From: FEN-1279 sp964501535
GTDB taxonomy: Bacteria > Bacteroidota > Ignavibacteria > Tepidaquicellales > Tepidaquicellaceae
Direction of reading: 5' to 3'
Assembly: GCA_964501535.1 (NCBI GenBank)
Contig: CAZCSV010000001.1
Coordinates: 372,001-436,000, forward strand
Length of the DNA: 64,000 nucleotides
Position 1 is the first letter of the stretch. Each line of letters begins with the position of its first letter. This document shows positions 1-8,487 of the stretch, one piece after another. The position numbers and the translations under genes are program-made. The notes under the pieces are model-generated. The model did no database searches. It worked only from the letters and a program-made list of their open reading frames with translations, and was not told the origin of the DNA.

Positions 1-143
1 AAATAATTTATTTGTCCGATAAATATAAGGATTCCGATTCCGCTAAAGCCGCCGGAAAAATGTTCGAAAAAGCTGGTGTAAAAAAAAGACAATTGATTAT
101 TAAAAATAAAATTATCAAATTAAACTTCGATAAAGTTCTTTAA
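1..143 (+). CDS. 3' end of an unidentified protein (partial)
   Basis: An open frame enters from the left edge and stops at TAA 141-143, giving about 46 residues. The tail is lysine-rich and alternates small and charged residues (SDKYKDSDSAKAAGKMF), which could be the last helices of a repeat protein, but no family can be named. The stop lies just before the 5' strand of the cobalamin riboswitch, so this gene probably ends a separate transcription unit. Confidence 0.5.
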   Translation, partial: IIYLSDKYKDSDSAKAAGKMFEKAGVKKRQLIIKNKIIKLNFDKVL

Positions 144-144
144 A

Positions 145-320
145 TAATATTCGGGTTCACTTTAAACGGTGATTGATAGGGAATCCGGTTAAATTCCGGA
201 ACTGTCCACGCAACTGTATTTGTGAAGATTAATCTTACTTTTTGCCACTGTTCTATTTCTATGGATGGGAAGGCAGATTAAAAATTGCACAAGAGTCAGG
301 AGACCTGCCTGAATATATTT
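145..320 (+). promoter_or_regulatory. Cobalamin (adenosylcobalamin) riboswitch
   Basis: The conserved B12-aptamer pieces occur in order: GGTGATTGATAGGGAA near 165, an AAATTCCGG/AACTGTCCACGCAACTG core around 192-220, GCCACTG at 244-250, GGGAAGGC near 268-275 and the B12 box AGTCAGGAGACCTGCCTG at about 295-312. The outer strands around 147-155 (AATATTCGG) and 309-320 (CCTGAATATATT) can pair as P1. It precedes btuB, a classical target, so high cobalamin should repress the downstream import genes. Boundaries are good to about 5 nt. Confidence 0.95.
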
Positions 321-366
321 TTCATATTCTTCGATGGAAAAGAATAAATGAATAACTAAGAATAAT

Positions 367-424
367 ACTCTTTTTTTCTTCATACTTTTCATTAAGAATG
401 TGAAGAAAAAAAGAGTTTTTTTTT
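367..424 (+). terminator. Intrinsic terminator of the riboswitch expression platform
   Basis: A perfect 16-bp stem (367-382 with 401-416) encloses an 18-nt loop and runs into nine T residues at 416-424. It lies between the B12 aptamer and the TTG start of btuB at 437. This supports transcriptional attenuation: cobalamin binding should favour the terminator. No competing antiterminator was modelled. Confidence 0.85.
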
Positions 425-436
425 GATGTAAATAAT

Positions 437-2350
437 TTGAAAACATTAATATATATATTATCGGTTTTATTCTGCGGCACCTCACTTGCTCAGGTGTCCT
501 CTTCCAAAGATACCCTGTTTACAATCGAAGAGATTAACGTGATTAGTAATAAAATCGAAACGAATATTTTTTGGTCTCCGACCTCCGTTAACCTTATCGA
601 TAGTAAACAAATAAATTCTGCCAACGGAGAAAGACTCTCCGACGTTCTGAAATCGTCTGGAAATATTTTCCTGAAATCCTATGGCGGTAATGCTTCGTTG
701 AATACCGTTTCCTTGAACGGCCTGGGCGCAGAGCATACTCTGATTTTAATCGATGGGGTAAATATGAATTCCTTTCAGAACTCACAGGCTGATCTGTCTT
801 TGTTTCCGAAAGATAAAATTGAAAAAATTGAAATTATGAATAATGGCGCAAGCTCTATCTATGGCAGCAATGCTATCGGCGGTGTCATTAATATAATCAC
901 GAAAAATCCTGACAAAGATAATCCGCACATTGACATTTCCGGTGCCTATGGCTCGTATAAGTATGCAAAGTTTTCTGCAAACGTCTCCAATTCTGTAGGT
1001 AAAATCAATTACGATTTATTTTATTCTCATGAAAAATCTCGGGATGACTTTAATTATTTATACGATGATGGCATTAAGGAAATTGAAAAACAGAGAGAGA
1101 AAAATAGTTTTTATCTGAATAATCTTTATCTGAACTTAAGTGCAAAAATAAATGAAAAAATACGGCTTGGATTTAATTCGAATTATGTTTCGCAAAACAG
1201 AAACCTGCCTGGTACCGAAAACGGAACACCTGTTGCTTCCGCATTACAAATTGACGAGAACTGGAATAATAATTTGTCTGTTAAAATAAATCTGAAAAAT
1301 GACTTCTTTGTCTCGTCGGTTCTGAATTTCCGGAATAACTTGATGAAATATAAAGATATTTTGAGCAATGATTATTTTAAAAATAGAGTAATATCTAATA
1401 ACTCTTCCTTTGGTATTAATTTTAATAATGTTAAAATAATCTCGGGTATCGAAATTCTTTACTCGGATTTGAACACCCTGAATTACCGGAATATGGCCTC
1501 CCGGAATCAATACAGCCTCTATACTTCCGCTGAATATAATTTTAAAGACAAACTTAAATTTTATCCGTCTGCTCGTTACGATTTTATATCGGATATTAAT
1601 ACCGGTGTTTTTACTTCGAAATTTGGAATTAATTATAAACCATTCGAAAAACTTAATCTTAATTTACGCTCCAGTGTCGGAAATAATTTTAGCGCCCCTA
1701 CATTTAATGAATTGTATTGGATTAATTCTGGAAATACCGGCCTCAGACCCGAAAAATCTCTGAACTATGAGGCTGGTCTGATTCTGAATTTCTTTGCATT
1801 CGCTGATAATTCACTTGAACTTAATTATACGGGAATAACCTTGGAGGATAAAATTGTCTGGAAACCCGCAGGTGGGGGACTCTGGAAACCCTGCAATATC
1901 GATAAATCAAAATCGGATATTTTTTCTATGTCCTTTAAAATTAAGAAAAATGTTTCGAAAGATTTTATGCTGGGTTTATACTACAGTTATGTTTATAATA
2001 AATCAACCAAAATGTCCGAAGATTATCCCGGTGACCCTTCGCTCGGAAAACAGATATTTTATGTCCCGCTCGAAATGTCTAAACTGAATTTTGATTTGAA
2101 TTATAAGGATTTCGGTCTTAACCTTTATTATAGCTTTACCGGAAAAAGATATTCGGACTTCGAGAACTTGCAGAGATTACCCGTAATAGACTTGCTTAAC
2201 GGAAATGTATCGTATTCGTTCAAAATAGTTACTTTAAAAATGAATGCGAAACTGGAAGTTGATAATATTTTAAACGAAGATTATCAGGTTATAACCGGAT
2301 ATCCTATGCCTTTGAGAAATTATAAATTCATTTTAAATATATCTTACTAA
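437..2350 (+). CDS. btuB: BtuB-type TonB-dependent cobalamin receptor
   Basis: This 637-residue outer-membrane receptor should import cobalamin using TonB energy. It has a signal peptide (residues 1-18, ending SLAQ) and a plug domain at about 40-155 with the typical DGV(N) and IEKIEIMNNGASSIYGSNAIGGVINI segments. A long beta-barrel follows and ends in an aromatic residue (NISY), as outer-membrane proteins do. The length is normal for BtuB (about 610-650). Substrate identity rests on the upstream cobalamin riboswitch and on the adenosyltransferase and BtuG-like genes downstream. The start is TTG at 437, 12 nt after the terminator T-run; no in-frame ATG lies nearby and no Shine-Dalgarno site is evident. 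Confidence 0.93.
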   Translation: MKTLIYILSVLFCGTSLAQVSSSKDTLFTIEEINVISNKIETNIFWSPTSVNLIDSKQINSANGERLSDVLKSSGNIFLKSYGGNASLNTVSLNGLGAEHTLILIDGVNMNSFQNSQADLSLFPKDKIEKIEIMNNGASSIYGSNAIGGVINIITKNPDKDNPHIDISGAYGSYKYAKFSANVSNSVGKINYDLFYSHEKSRDDFNYLYDDGIKEIEKQREKNSFYLNNLYLNLSAKINEKIRLGFNSNYVSQNRNLPGTENGTPVASALQIDENWNNNLSVKINLKNDFFVSSVLNFRNNLMKYKDILSNDYFKNRVISNNSSFGINFNNVKIISGIEILYSDLNTLNYRNMASRNQYSLYTSAEYNFKDKLKFYPSARYDFISDINTGVFTSKFGINYKPFEKLNLNLRSSVGNNFSAPTFNELYWINSGNTGLRPEKSLNYEAGLILNFFAFADNSLELNYTGITLEDKIVWKPAGGGLWKPCNIDKSKSDIFSMSFKIKKNVSKDFMLGLYYSYVYNKSTKMSEDYPGDPSLGKQIFYVPLEMSKLNFDLNYKDFGLNLYYSFTGKRYSDFENLQRLPVIDLLNGNVSYSFKIVTLKMNAKLEVDNILNEDYQVITGYPMPLRNYKFILNISY

Positions 2351-2352
2351 AT

Positions 2353-3012
2353 ATGTTGAAAAATAAAAAACAAAATTCGTTAACCGGAGGAAAAAAACTC
2401 CGCGATAAAATGCTCAAAACTATCGAAGGTTATAAAAAACTGACCGACGAGGATATGCACTGCTCGCATGTTTACTATGGTTACGGAAAGGGAAAAACTA
2501 CGAGCGCTGTCGGTCTCGCTGTTAGAGCCCTGGGTGCTGGAAAAAAAGTAGTTCTCGTTCAGTTCGATAAAGGCTATGACGGGAAAAATGAACATTATAT
2601 GGAAAGAAATATCCTTAGAAAACTTAATGAAATCGGATACCCTGTGGAAATTTTTGCAACAGGATGTGAAAGAATGAATGATGACGGCACTTTTAGATTT
2701 AAAAATAAAAAAACGGATTTAACGGAAGCTAAAAAAGGTCTGATGCTTGCTAAGGATTTTATCGCCAATGGAAAACAGGATTTGCTGATTCTCGATGAAA
2801 TTATCGCGGCGGTCGCCTATAACCTGCTCGGTAAAAAAGATGTCGAGGTTCTTCTGAATCTGTATAAGAAAAATAAAAGATTTGAACTGATTATGACCGG
2901 TCATAAACTGTGGCCGGGTCTCGAAGATATGGTGGATTTGATAACCGAAATGAAAAAAGTGAAACACTATTTTGATAAAGGAATTCCTGCAAAAAAAGGA
3001 ATTGAATTTTAA
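2353..3012 (+). CDS. cobO: Cob(I)yrinic acid a,c-diamide adenosyltransferase (CobO/BtuR family)
   Basis: This 219-residue protein has a P-loop at residues 43-50 (GYGKGKTT), the VRALGAGKKVVLVQF strand, and a LLILDEI Walker B-like strand near 145, all typical of CobA/CobO/BtuR ATP:corrinoid adenosyltransferases. The enzyme adds the 5'-deoxyadenosyl group to reduced corrinoids in the cytoplasm, making coenzyme B12 from imported cobalamin. It begins 2 nt after btuB and should share the riboswitch-controlled transcript. The first 30 residues are lysine-rich and precede the conserved core, so an internal ATG such as codon 20 is an alternative start. Confidence 0.93.
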   Translation: MLKNKKQNSLTGGKKLRDKMLKTIEGYKKLTDEDMHCSHVYYGYGKGKTTSAVGLAVRALGAGKKVVLVQFDKGYDGKNEHYMERNILRKLNEIGYPVEIFATGCERMNDDGTFRFKNKKTDLTEAKKGLMLAKDFIANGKQDLLILDEIIAAVAYNLLGKKDVEVLLNLYKKNKRFELIMTGHKLWPGLEDMVDLITEMKKVKHYFDKGIPAKKGIEF

Positions 3013-3032
3013 TAAACCCTAAATTTATTTAT

Positions 3033-4076
3033 ATGAGAAAAGGATATTTCTTAATTATTGCATTTGCATTACTGCTTGCCGGATGTAACCGCGATACTGT
3101 CGTTGACCCGACATCCAACCCGGTTACTCCGAAATTAAAAATCGGATTGTATATCTTATGCGAAGGCTCGGGCGTGAATACTGCTAAGCTGTCTTTCTAT
3201 GACTTGGATTCGACTTTCTATGAGGACATTTTTTCGCCCGGAAGCTTGGGCGGGTATCCTGATGGTATGATTTATGACGGTAAGGATATTCTGATTACTG
3301 AACAGGGAAGCTGGGGCGGAAACGGAAAAATATATAGAATTGACTCTTCAGGCAAAGTCCTCAAATCTAATATCATCGGCATCAATCCCTATTCTCTGTG
3401 TATATCAAATAATAAAATATACGTAACGAACGGTCCTGCAAATAATGTTTCGGTTCTGGATTTCAACAACCTTAATGAATTGAAAACGATTAATGTCGGT
3501 ATATATCCCCAGGAAATCTTGTCTTATAATAATAAAGTGTTCGTCTGTAATACATATAGCTACGGCGGACCAAGCGATTCCACTGTCTTCGTGATTGATG
3601 CAATGAATGATGTCGTAATGGATACAATTGCATTGCAGACATCTCCGTCATCGATTGCACTGAGCAAAGATAACAAATTGTTAATCGGATGCTTTAATGC
3701 TGACGGTAAAATCTTTAAAGTCGACCCGCTTACATTTGTAAAACTTGATTCCTTCAGTGTCGCCGGCGGTTTTGAAAAAGATATATCGATAGATAAAAAT
3801 TCGGATGACATATTCTTTATTAATTATCTGAATGAAGTGGCAAAACTTAATCTTGTTACTCGGCATTCCGAAACCGTGATTCAAAATCCTAATCCTTCCG
3901 TTAATAAATTCTATGGGTATATTTTCGATTCTAAAAGAAGAAATCATTATGTCGCTAATGCACTGAATTTTGCTGTAAGAGGCTACGTACAGAAATTCGA
4001 TATATTCGGGACCTTTCCGCCTGTTTCATATCAGACAGGCATTGCTCCAAGAAGATTTCTTTTACTTGATAATTAA
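3033..4076 (+). CDS. BtuG-like surface lipoprotein, YncE-type beta-propeller
   Basis: The 347-residue protein has a lipoprotein signal (LLLAGC, lipidated Cys18). About seven repeating blades follow, with YVTN-like strands such as NKIYVTNGPANNVSVLD and NKLLIGC. In gut Bacteroides, BtuG is a lipidated seven-bladed propeller that sits on BtuB and binds cobalamin very tightly. The same fold, the lipoprotein anchor and the position 20 nt after the adenosyltransferase in a B12-riboswitch operon suggest the same job here. Sequence similarity to characterised BtuG could not be measured, so the symbol is withheld. A generic YncE/40-residue propeller is the alternative. Confidence 0.8.
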   Translation: MRKGYFLIIAFALLLAGCNRDTVVDPTSNPVTPKLKIGLYILCEGSGVNTAKLSFYDLDSTFYEDIFSPGSLGGYPDGMIYDGKDILITEQGSWGGNGKIYRIDSSGKVLKSNIIGINPYSLCISNNKIYVTNGPANNVSVLDFNNLNELKTINVGIYPQEILSYNNKVFVCNTYSYGGPSDSTVFVIDAMNDVVMDTIALQTSPSSIALSKDNKLLIGCFNADGKIFKVDPLTFVKLDSFSVAGGFEKDISIDKNSDDIFFINYLNEVAKLNLVTRHSETVIQNPNPSVNKFYGYIFDSKRRNHYVANALNFAVRGYVQKFDIFGTFPPVSYQTGIAPRRFLLLDN

Positions 4077-4147
4077 TTACTGCAATCCTTTATCCGGAAA
4101 TTTGGAACACGCAATGTGATTTCTTATATCATTCGATATTTTTATCT

Positions 4148-5155
4148 TTGATTGTGATTGAATTAAAGGATAAATATATCGAAAAACCTGTAAAACACGG
4201 AAGCTGTCCCGTGGATTATGTAAAAATTGGTGACACCGAGGAAAGTTTTAAAATCTTTATCGGTGAAAATGTTTTGTATAAAATAAAATCATTCCTCGCA
4301 GGTGATATTACTAAAGAACTCGGCGGTGTCTTGCTCGGTGAATTGTATGTCGATGACTCACTGAATGAATTCATTGTTATTGATGAAATCGTAATCGCAA
4401 GGTATACCGAAGCTGATATTACTCGGCTAACCTTTACTCATAAATCGTGGGAGGATATTAATGACACAATCGATAAAAATTATCCGGCTAAAAGAGTCCT
4501 TGGATGGTTCCATTCTCACCCGGGTCATACTGTCTTCCTCTCTCCACACGATAAATTTATTCACGAAAACTTTTTTTCGAAAGAATTTATGGTCGCCTAT
4601 GTCTTCGACCCCGTTAATAACGAAGACGGTTTCTTTATGTGGAAAAATAACTTGCTTGCAAAAGCTGAAAGCTATTTTATTTATAAAGATTGCAAAATAG
4701 ATAATAATAATATTAATATTCCCGAAAGCAATATGGAAAAGGAAAAAAAAACTAAAGTATATGGCAGTCCGCTCCTGATAATTCTCCTCGTTATATCTTT
4801 GCTGAGCTTGACCCTGTCTGCAGCTCTTTTCTTAAAATATTTTGAACTGAAAAAAGAAATTTCCGGTGTAAATGATATTGATAAGAGAATTAATGAATTA
4901 AAAGCCGATAATGATAAAATAAACTTAAAACTTGATAATTTCATCTCAGGCTTCGGGAATTACTCCGATACTAATGTCGCTGTTGTAAAAAATAATGTCA
5001 GACATCAGATTAAACCCGGTGATACATTGAGAAAACTTGCGGTGCTCTATTATCAGGATGAAGGAAAATACAATCTGCTGATTCGCCATAATAAACTGAA
5101 AGATGAAAATGATATTTCTGTAGGACAGATTATCGAAATTCCAATGGAGGAATGA
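4148..5155 (+). CDS. Membrane-anchored JAMM/MPN+ metallopeptidase with C-terminal LysM
   Basis: The 335-residue protein has three parts. Residues about 30-190 are a JAB/MPN domain with an intact JAMM zinc site: Glu57 (KELGGVLLG), His122-x-His124, then seven residues to Ser132 and Asp135. Such domains are deubiquitinase-type isopeptidases. Residues about 207-230 form one transmembrane helix, followed by a short coiled coil to about 265. Residues about 285-333 are a LysM motif (IKPGDTLRKLA...VGQIIEIP) expected to bind peptidoglycan. The lysine-rich N-flank of the helix suggests the peptidase is cytoplasmic and LysM periplasmic. The start is TTG 4148 (GTG 4154 is possible). It overlaps the stretch upstream of the E2-like gene, so the two are probably coupled. 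Confidence 0.88.
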   Translation: MIVIELKDKYIEKPVKHGSCPVDYVKIGDTEESFKIFIGENVLYKIKSFLAGDITKELGGVLLGELYVDDSLNEFIVIDEIVIARYTEADITRLTFTHKSWEDINDTIDKNYPAKRVLGWFHSHPGHTVFLSPHDKFIHENFFSKEFMVAYVFDPVNNEDGFFMWKNNLLAKAESYFIYKDCKIDNNNINIPESNMEKEKKTKVYGSPLLIILLVISLLSLTLSAALFLKYFELKKEISGVNDIDKRINELKADNDKINLKLDNFISGFGNYSDTNVAVVKNNVRHQIKPGDTLRKLAVLYYQDEGKYNLLIRHNKLKDENDISVGQIIEIPMEE

Positions 5156-5157
5156 TT

Positions 5158-5703
5158 ATGACTCCCAGACAAAGAAGATTGAAATCGGATTTTGAAAACC
5201 TCGTGACCGAATTTTCCGGACACCCATTTATTTCCTTGGAATATGAAAAAAAAGAAAACTCTATCCCTGAAAGATATATAGTTCTTTATAAAAATATTAG
5301 AGGTATTAAACTGTCTAAGTTCTCGACTCCGCAGAATAAAATTATTGAATTCATAACTGAACACAAAATGGAGATTTATCTTCATCTTGATTATCCGAGG
5401 CTGAAACCTCAATGCTACCTGCTGACTGAAATTTTCCATCCGAATTTCAGAATGGCTCATCCTCACGATATTTGCATCGGGGATTTCTGGGCTTCGGGTG
5501 AAACCCTTGTCGATATTGTCTATCAGGTCGGCGAAATGATACAATATAAAAATTATGGCATCCATAATCCCTTAAATGGAATTGCCGCAAAATGGACAAG
5601 AGAAAATAAACATCTCTTGCCTGTTGATAATCGGAATATCAGAATAGGCGATATTGAAATATCTTTGAAAAATAACGAAAACTTTAAAATTGATTTAAAA
5701 TGA
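5158..5703 (+). CDS. E2-like (ubiquitin-conjugating enzyme fold) protein
   Basis: Residues about 73-150 match the E2/UBC core: YPRLKPQ (the YPxxPP turn), the HPN motif at His98 minus 2 (HPN 94-96 in this start numbering), a catalytic-type cysteine in DICIGDFW ten residues later, then a TLVDIVYQVGEMI helix and NPLN, which resembles the DPL(V/N) turn after the E2 core. A thioester carrier of a ubiquitin-like modifier is therefore plausible. The start ATG 5158 is preferred over ATG 5152 because GGAGG (5146-5150) is 7 nt from the former and only 1 nt from the latter. The gene follows the JAMM peptidase gene and overlaps the carbonic-anhydrase-like gene by 4 nt. No E1 or modifier gene is nearby. 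Similar stand-alone bacterial E2-fold proteins are known, so activity is inferred only. Confidence 0.82.
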   Translation: MTPRQRRLKSDFENLVTEFSGHPFISLEYEKKENSIPERYIVLYKNIRGIKLSKFSTPQNKIIEFITEHKMEIYLHLDYPRLKPQCYLLTEIFHPNFRMAHPHDICIGDFWASGETLVDIVYQVGEMIQYKNYGIHNPLNGIAAKWTRENKHLLPVDNRNIRIGDIEISLKNNENFKIDLK

Positions 5704-6209
5704 TTTTACCTTATAACGGAATATATCCGAAAATTGACGATAGCGTTTTTATCTGCGAAGGCGTGCAGATTATCGGTGATGTGGAAATTGGAAAAAATTC
5801 TAGCGTCTGGTTCAATACCGTTATCAGAGGCGATGTGAATTATATTAGAATCGGTGAAAGAACGAATATTCAGGACCTGTCTATGCTTCACGTCACTTAT
5901 AAAAAATATCCTCTCGTAATTGGAAACGATGTTACCGTTGGACACAGCGTAACCCTCCATGGATGTAATGTTAAGGATTTGGTCTTAATCGGTATGGGTG
6001 CCGTACTCCTGGATAATTGCACCGTGAATTCGAATTCCTTCATTGCCGCAGGTACTCTGGTCAGAGAAAATTTCGAGGTGCCCGAAGGTGTCCTCGTTGC
6101 TGGTGTTCCCGGAAAAATTATTAGGGATTTGACAACCGAAGAGATAGCAAAAATTAAAAGAGGAGCTGATAACTATTTGATGTATGTGAATAATTATAGG
6201 AATAAATAA
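5700..6209 (+). CDS. Gamma-class carbonic anhydrase-like left-handed beta-helix protein
   Basis: The 169-residue protein is built from hexapeptide repeats ([LIV]-G-x4). The three zinc-type histidines of gamma-carbonic anhydrases are at His64, His82 and His87, along with Arg43, Asp45 and the QD pair at 58-59. It resembles YrdA/PaaY/CaiE-type proteins, usually soluble trimers whose real substrates are often unknown. Hydration of CO2 is possible. The ATG overlaps the stop of the E2-like gene (ATGA), so it is translationally coupled to it, an unexpected partnership. Confidence 0.9.
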   Translation: MILPYNGIYPKIDDSVFICEGVQIIGDVEIGKNSSVWFNTVIRGDVNYIRIGERTNIQDLSMLHVTYKKYPLVIGNDVTVGHSVTLHGCNVKDLVLIGMGAVLLDNCTVNSNSFIAAGTLVRENFEVPEGVLVAGVPGKIIRDLTTEEIAKIKRGADNYLMYVNNYRNK

Positions 6210-6329
6210 ACTTTCGTTTATAAATTAATATTTATTTAACGTAAATTGTATTTATATTTAATCTTTTACTTGCATCTTGTTTAATGTATTTGAAATTGTT
6301 TTAACACTAAAATAATTTTATCCAAATTT

Positions 6330-7259
6330 GTGATAAATAATGTGAAAAAAATTGCGAAATTAACATATAGCACTGCATTATATTATTCGAAAAAGCTTTA
6401 TGAGAAATTCGAGAAAGACCATATATGGGTACTCTCGTCCGGTATTGCTTTTAATATCCTGATTAGTATCATTCCTTTCCTGCTTATTGCACTCACCGTA
6501 CTTGGTATTTATATCGATTCTTCCGATATCCTTCAGCGGATAAATGACTATCTTACGAATATTTTGCCGATGCAGGACGTCTTTAAAGATAAAATTATTC
6601 GACAAATATTCGAACTGGCTAAAGAACTCACGAATAATACATTCCTTACCGGTACTATTGGTATACTCGCATTAATGTGGACAATGAGCGGACTGTTCAG
6701 CACTATGCGCGACGTATTGAACAGAATTTTCTCTTTCGATGACTATATAAATTATTTTCAAGGAAAAATTCGGGACTTTATTCTCGTCTTGGTCACTCTC
6801 TTCCTTTTTCTGGTATCGCTTTTCCTTACATCGGTATTCCAGATATTTGGATTGCTGTCTAAAGACTTCTTCGGGGAAATAATCCCGTCGGTCTATGCTA
6901 GCGCGGCGATTTCTATTCTCGCTTCTCTGATAACTACTTATATTATGTTTCTCGTGCTTTATAAATATATACCGCAGTTCAGATTGCCCGCTAAAGTTGT
7001 TCAGCTGTCAACTTTATTATCCACTGTTTTGTTTGAAATTATGAAATACTTGTATACTATGTATGTACTTAAATTTTCAAGCTTGCAGAGGATTTACGGC
7101 GCTTATGCCTTTATTGTGATTACTATATTCTGGATTTACTATATATCCGTGATTTTTTCCACATCGGCTGCTATAGGTAATATCTATCTCGAAAAAAACG
7201 GATTAAAGTTAACTTACAAACGAAAAAGAAAAAATAATGGAACAAAGGAAACTGTATAG
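6330..7259 (+). CDS. YihY/BrkB family inner-membrane protein
   Basis: The 309-residue polytopic protein has about six transmembrane segments. It carries the family hallmarks: SGIAFNILISIIPFLL near residue 37, GxxxLMWTMSGLFSTMRDVLNRIF in the centre, and the IYGAYAFIVITIFWIYYISVIF segment near the end. The family was once called RNase BN, but that activity was reassigned; its membrane function is unclear. The start is GTG at 6330 with no in-frame ATG close by. Its last 23 nt overlap the phosphatase gene, which suggests coupled translation. Confidence 0.88.
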   Translation: MINNVKKIAKLTYSTALYYSKKLYEKFEKDHIWVLSSGIAFNILISIIPFLLIALTVLGIYIDSSDILQRINDYLTNILPMQDVFKDKIIRQIFELAKELTNNTFLTGTIGILALMWTMSGLFSTMRDVLNRIFSFDDYINYFQGKIRDFILVLVTLFLFLVSLFLTSVFQIFGLLSKDFFGEIIPSVYASAAISILASLITTYIMFLVLYKYIPQFRLPAKVVQLSTLLSTVLFEIMKYLYTMYVLKFSSLQRIYGAYAFIVITIFWIYYISVIFSTSAAIGNIYLEKNGLKLTYKRKRKNNGTKETV

Positions 7260-8484
7260 AACTATCGACAACATAACCAAAGCAGCTCCTAACTTTAATA
7301 CTACGGAGGAACTACTTGCCTATGTTTTGAATGAAATTATCAAAAATGAGGAAATTAATATCATTGGCGGCAGAATCTGGAAACTTAATGAAGCTAAAGA
7401 CGGATATAACCTTATGGAACAATTCGGTGACGTCGATTTGATTGAAGCAAATTATGAACAGAAACTGGTCGAAACTCCTTCTTTTAAGGATATCGGTAAA
7501 TATAGAACAATTATCGCAAAGGAAACCGATAACTATCTCCGCAATAAGGGTATACTGAGATACTCCGCTTCGGGTGTCGGAAATAGATATAAACTGAAAG
7601 ACGAAAACGGTAATTACTATCTGTACGAATACCTGATTGCTATTAATGGAAGAAAACTCGATGACGCTTTTCTGTATACTCTGAATATTATCAGCACAAC
7701 CCTGTCTTCTATTATCCGGACAAAAAGAATTGAAAAAAAAGCAAAACAAAATATAAAAGAACTTGAAAAAGCTAGCGAAATCCAGCGTAGCATTCTTCCT
7801 GAACATTCATACACCTTTCAAAATTATGAAATATTCGGAGTATCAGTTCCTGAACAGATAGTAGGGGGAGATTTTTTCGATTACTTGACAACCTCAGACG
7901 ATTATACTCTTTGTGTGGCTATTGGCGATGCGGCTTCGAAAGGAATTTCTGCGGCTGCGCAGGCGCTTTATGTATCGGGTGCACTTAAGATGGGAGTAGG
8001 ATACGAAGTTAATATGACATCCCTGATGAGAAAAATCAGTAATCTTGTTAATGATACTTTTCCGTATGAAAGGTTTGTTACTCTGTTTTTTTGTGAATTG
8101 TATAATGATGCAAAAGGTTTATGTGTCTTTGTAAATGCCGGGCATAATTCACCATTCTTTTACAATTCAAAAAAAGATTCTATCGAAGATTTACCTGCAA
8201 CAGGTCCTGTACTTGGTCCCGCACCTAATCAAAGATATAATACAGACAGTATTTACATTAATAAAGGTGATATTCTTGTTTTATACACCGACGGGATTAT
8301 CGAAGCCGCAAACAGAAAATTCGAGTTTTTCGGTGAATCGAGACTTAAAGAGTGCATTTTCAAATATAAGGACAGAAAACCGAAAGAAATCTGCGAACTC
8401 ACGATTCAGGATGTCCAGAGATTTTCTGCTAAGGGAAAATATTCCGACGATAAAACTATCGTGATAATTAAAAGAGTTAAATAA
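7237..8484 (+). CDS. SpoIIE/RsbU-type PP2C serine phosphatase with N-terminal sensor domain
   Basis: The 415-residue protein has a C-terminal PP2C-SpoIIE domain from about residue 180. Metal-binding motifs are visible: VGGDFFD (about 208-214), GDAASKGISAA (about 230), NAGHNSP, YTDGIIEA (about 350) and SDDKTIVII at the end. The QRSILPE helix before the domain is typical of RsbU-type regulators. Residues 1-165 look like a GAF-type sensor. Such phosphatases dephosphorylate anti-sigma-factor antagonists in partner-switching pathways. No STAS antagonist or RsbW-type kinase is adjacent. The start overlaps the yihY-like gene. Confidence 0.92.
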   Translation: MEQRKLYRTIDNITKAAPNFNTTEELLAYVLNEIIKNEEINIIGGRIWKLNEAKDGYNLMEQFGDVDLIEANYEQKLVETPSFKDIGKYRTIIAKETDNYLRNKGILRYSASGVGNRYKLKDENGNYYLYEYLIAINGRKLDDAFLYTLNIISTTLSSIIRTKRIEKKAKQNIKELEKASEIQRSILPEHSYTFQNYEIFGVSVPEQIVGGDFFDYLTTSDDYTLCVAIGDAASKGISAAAQALYVSGALKMGVGYEVNMTSLMRKISNLVNDTFPYERFVTLFFCELYNDAKGLCVFVNAGHNSPFFYNSKKDSIEDLPATGPVLGPAPNQRYNTDSIYINKGDILVLYTDGIIEAANRKFEFFGESRLKECIFKYKDRKPKEICELTIQDVQRFSAKGKYSDDKTIVIIKRVK

Positions 8485-8487
8485 TTT

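Noticed and set aside
189..485. 98-residue minus-strand reading frame
   Set aside because: It lies across the cobalamin riboswitch, terminator and btuB start, which explain the sequence; its protein has no recognisable features.
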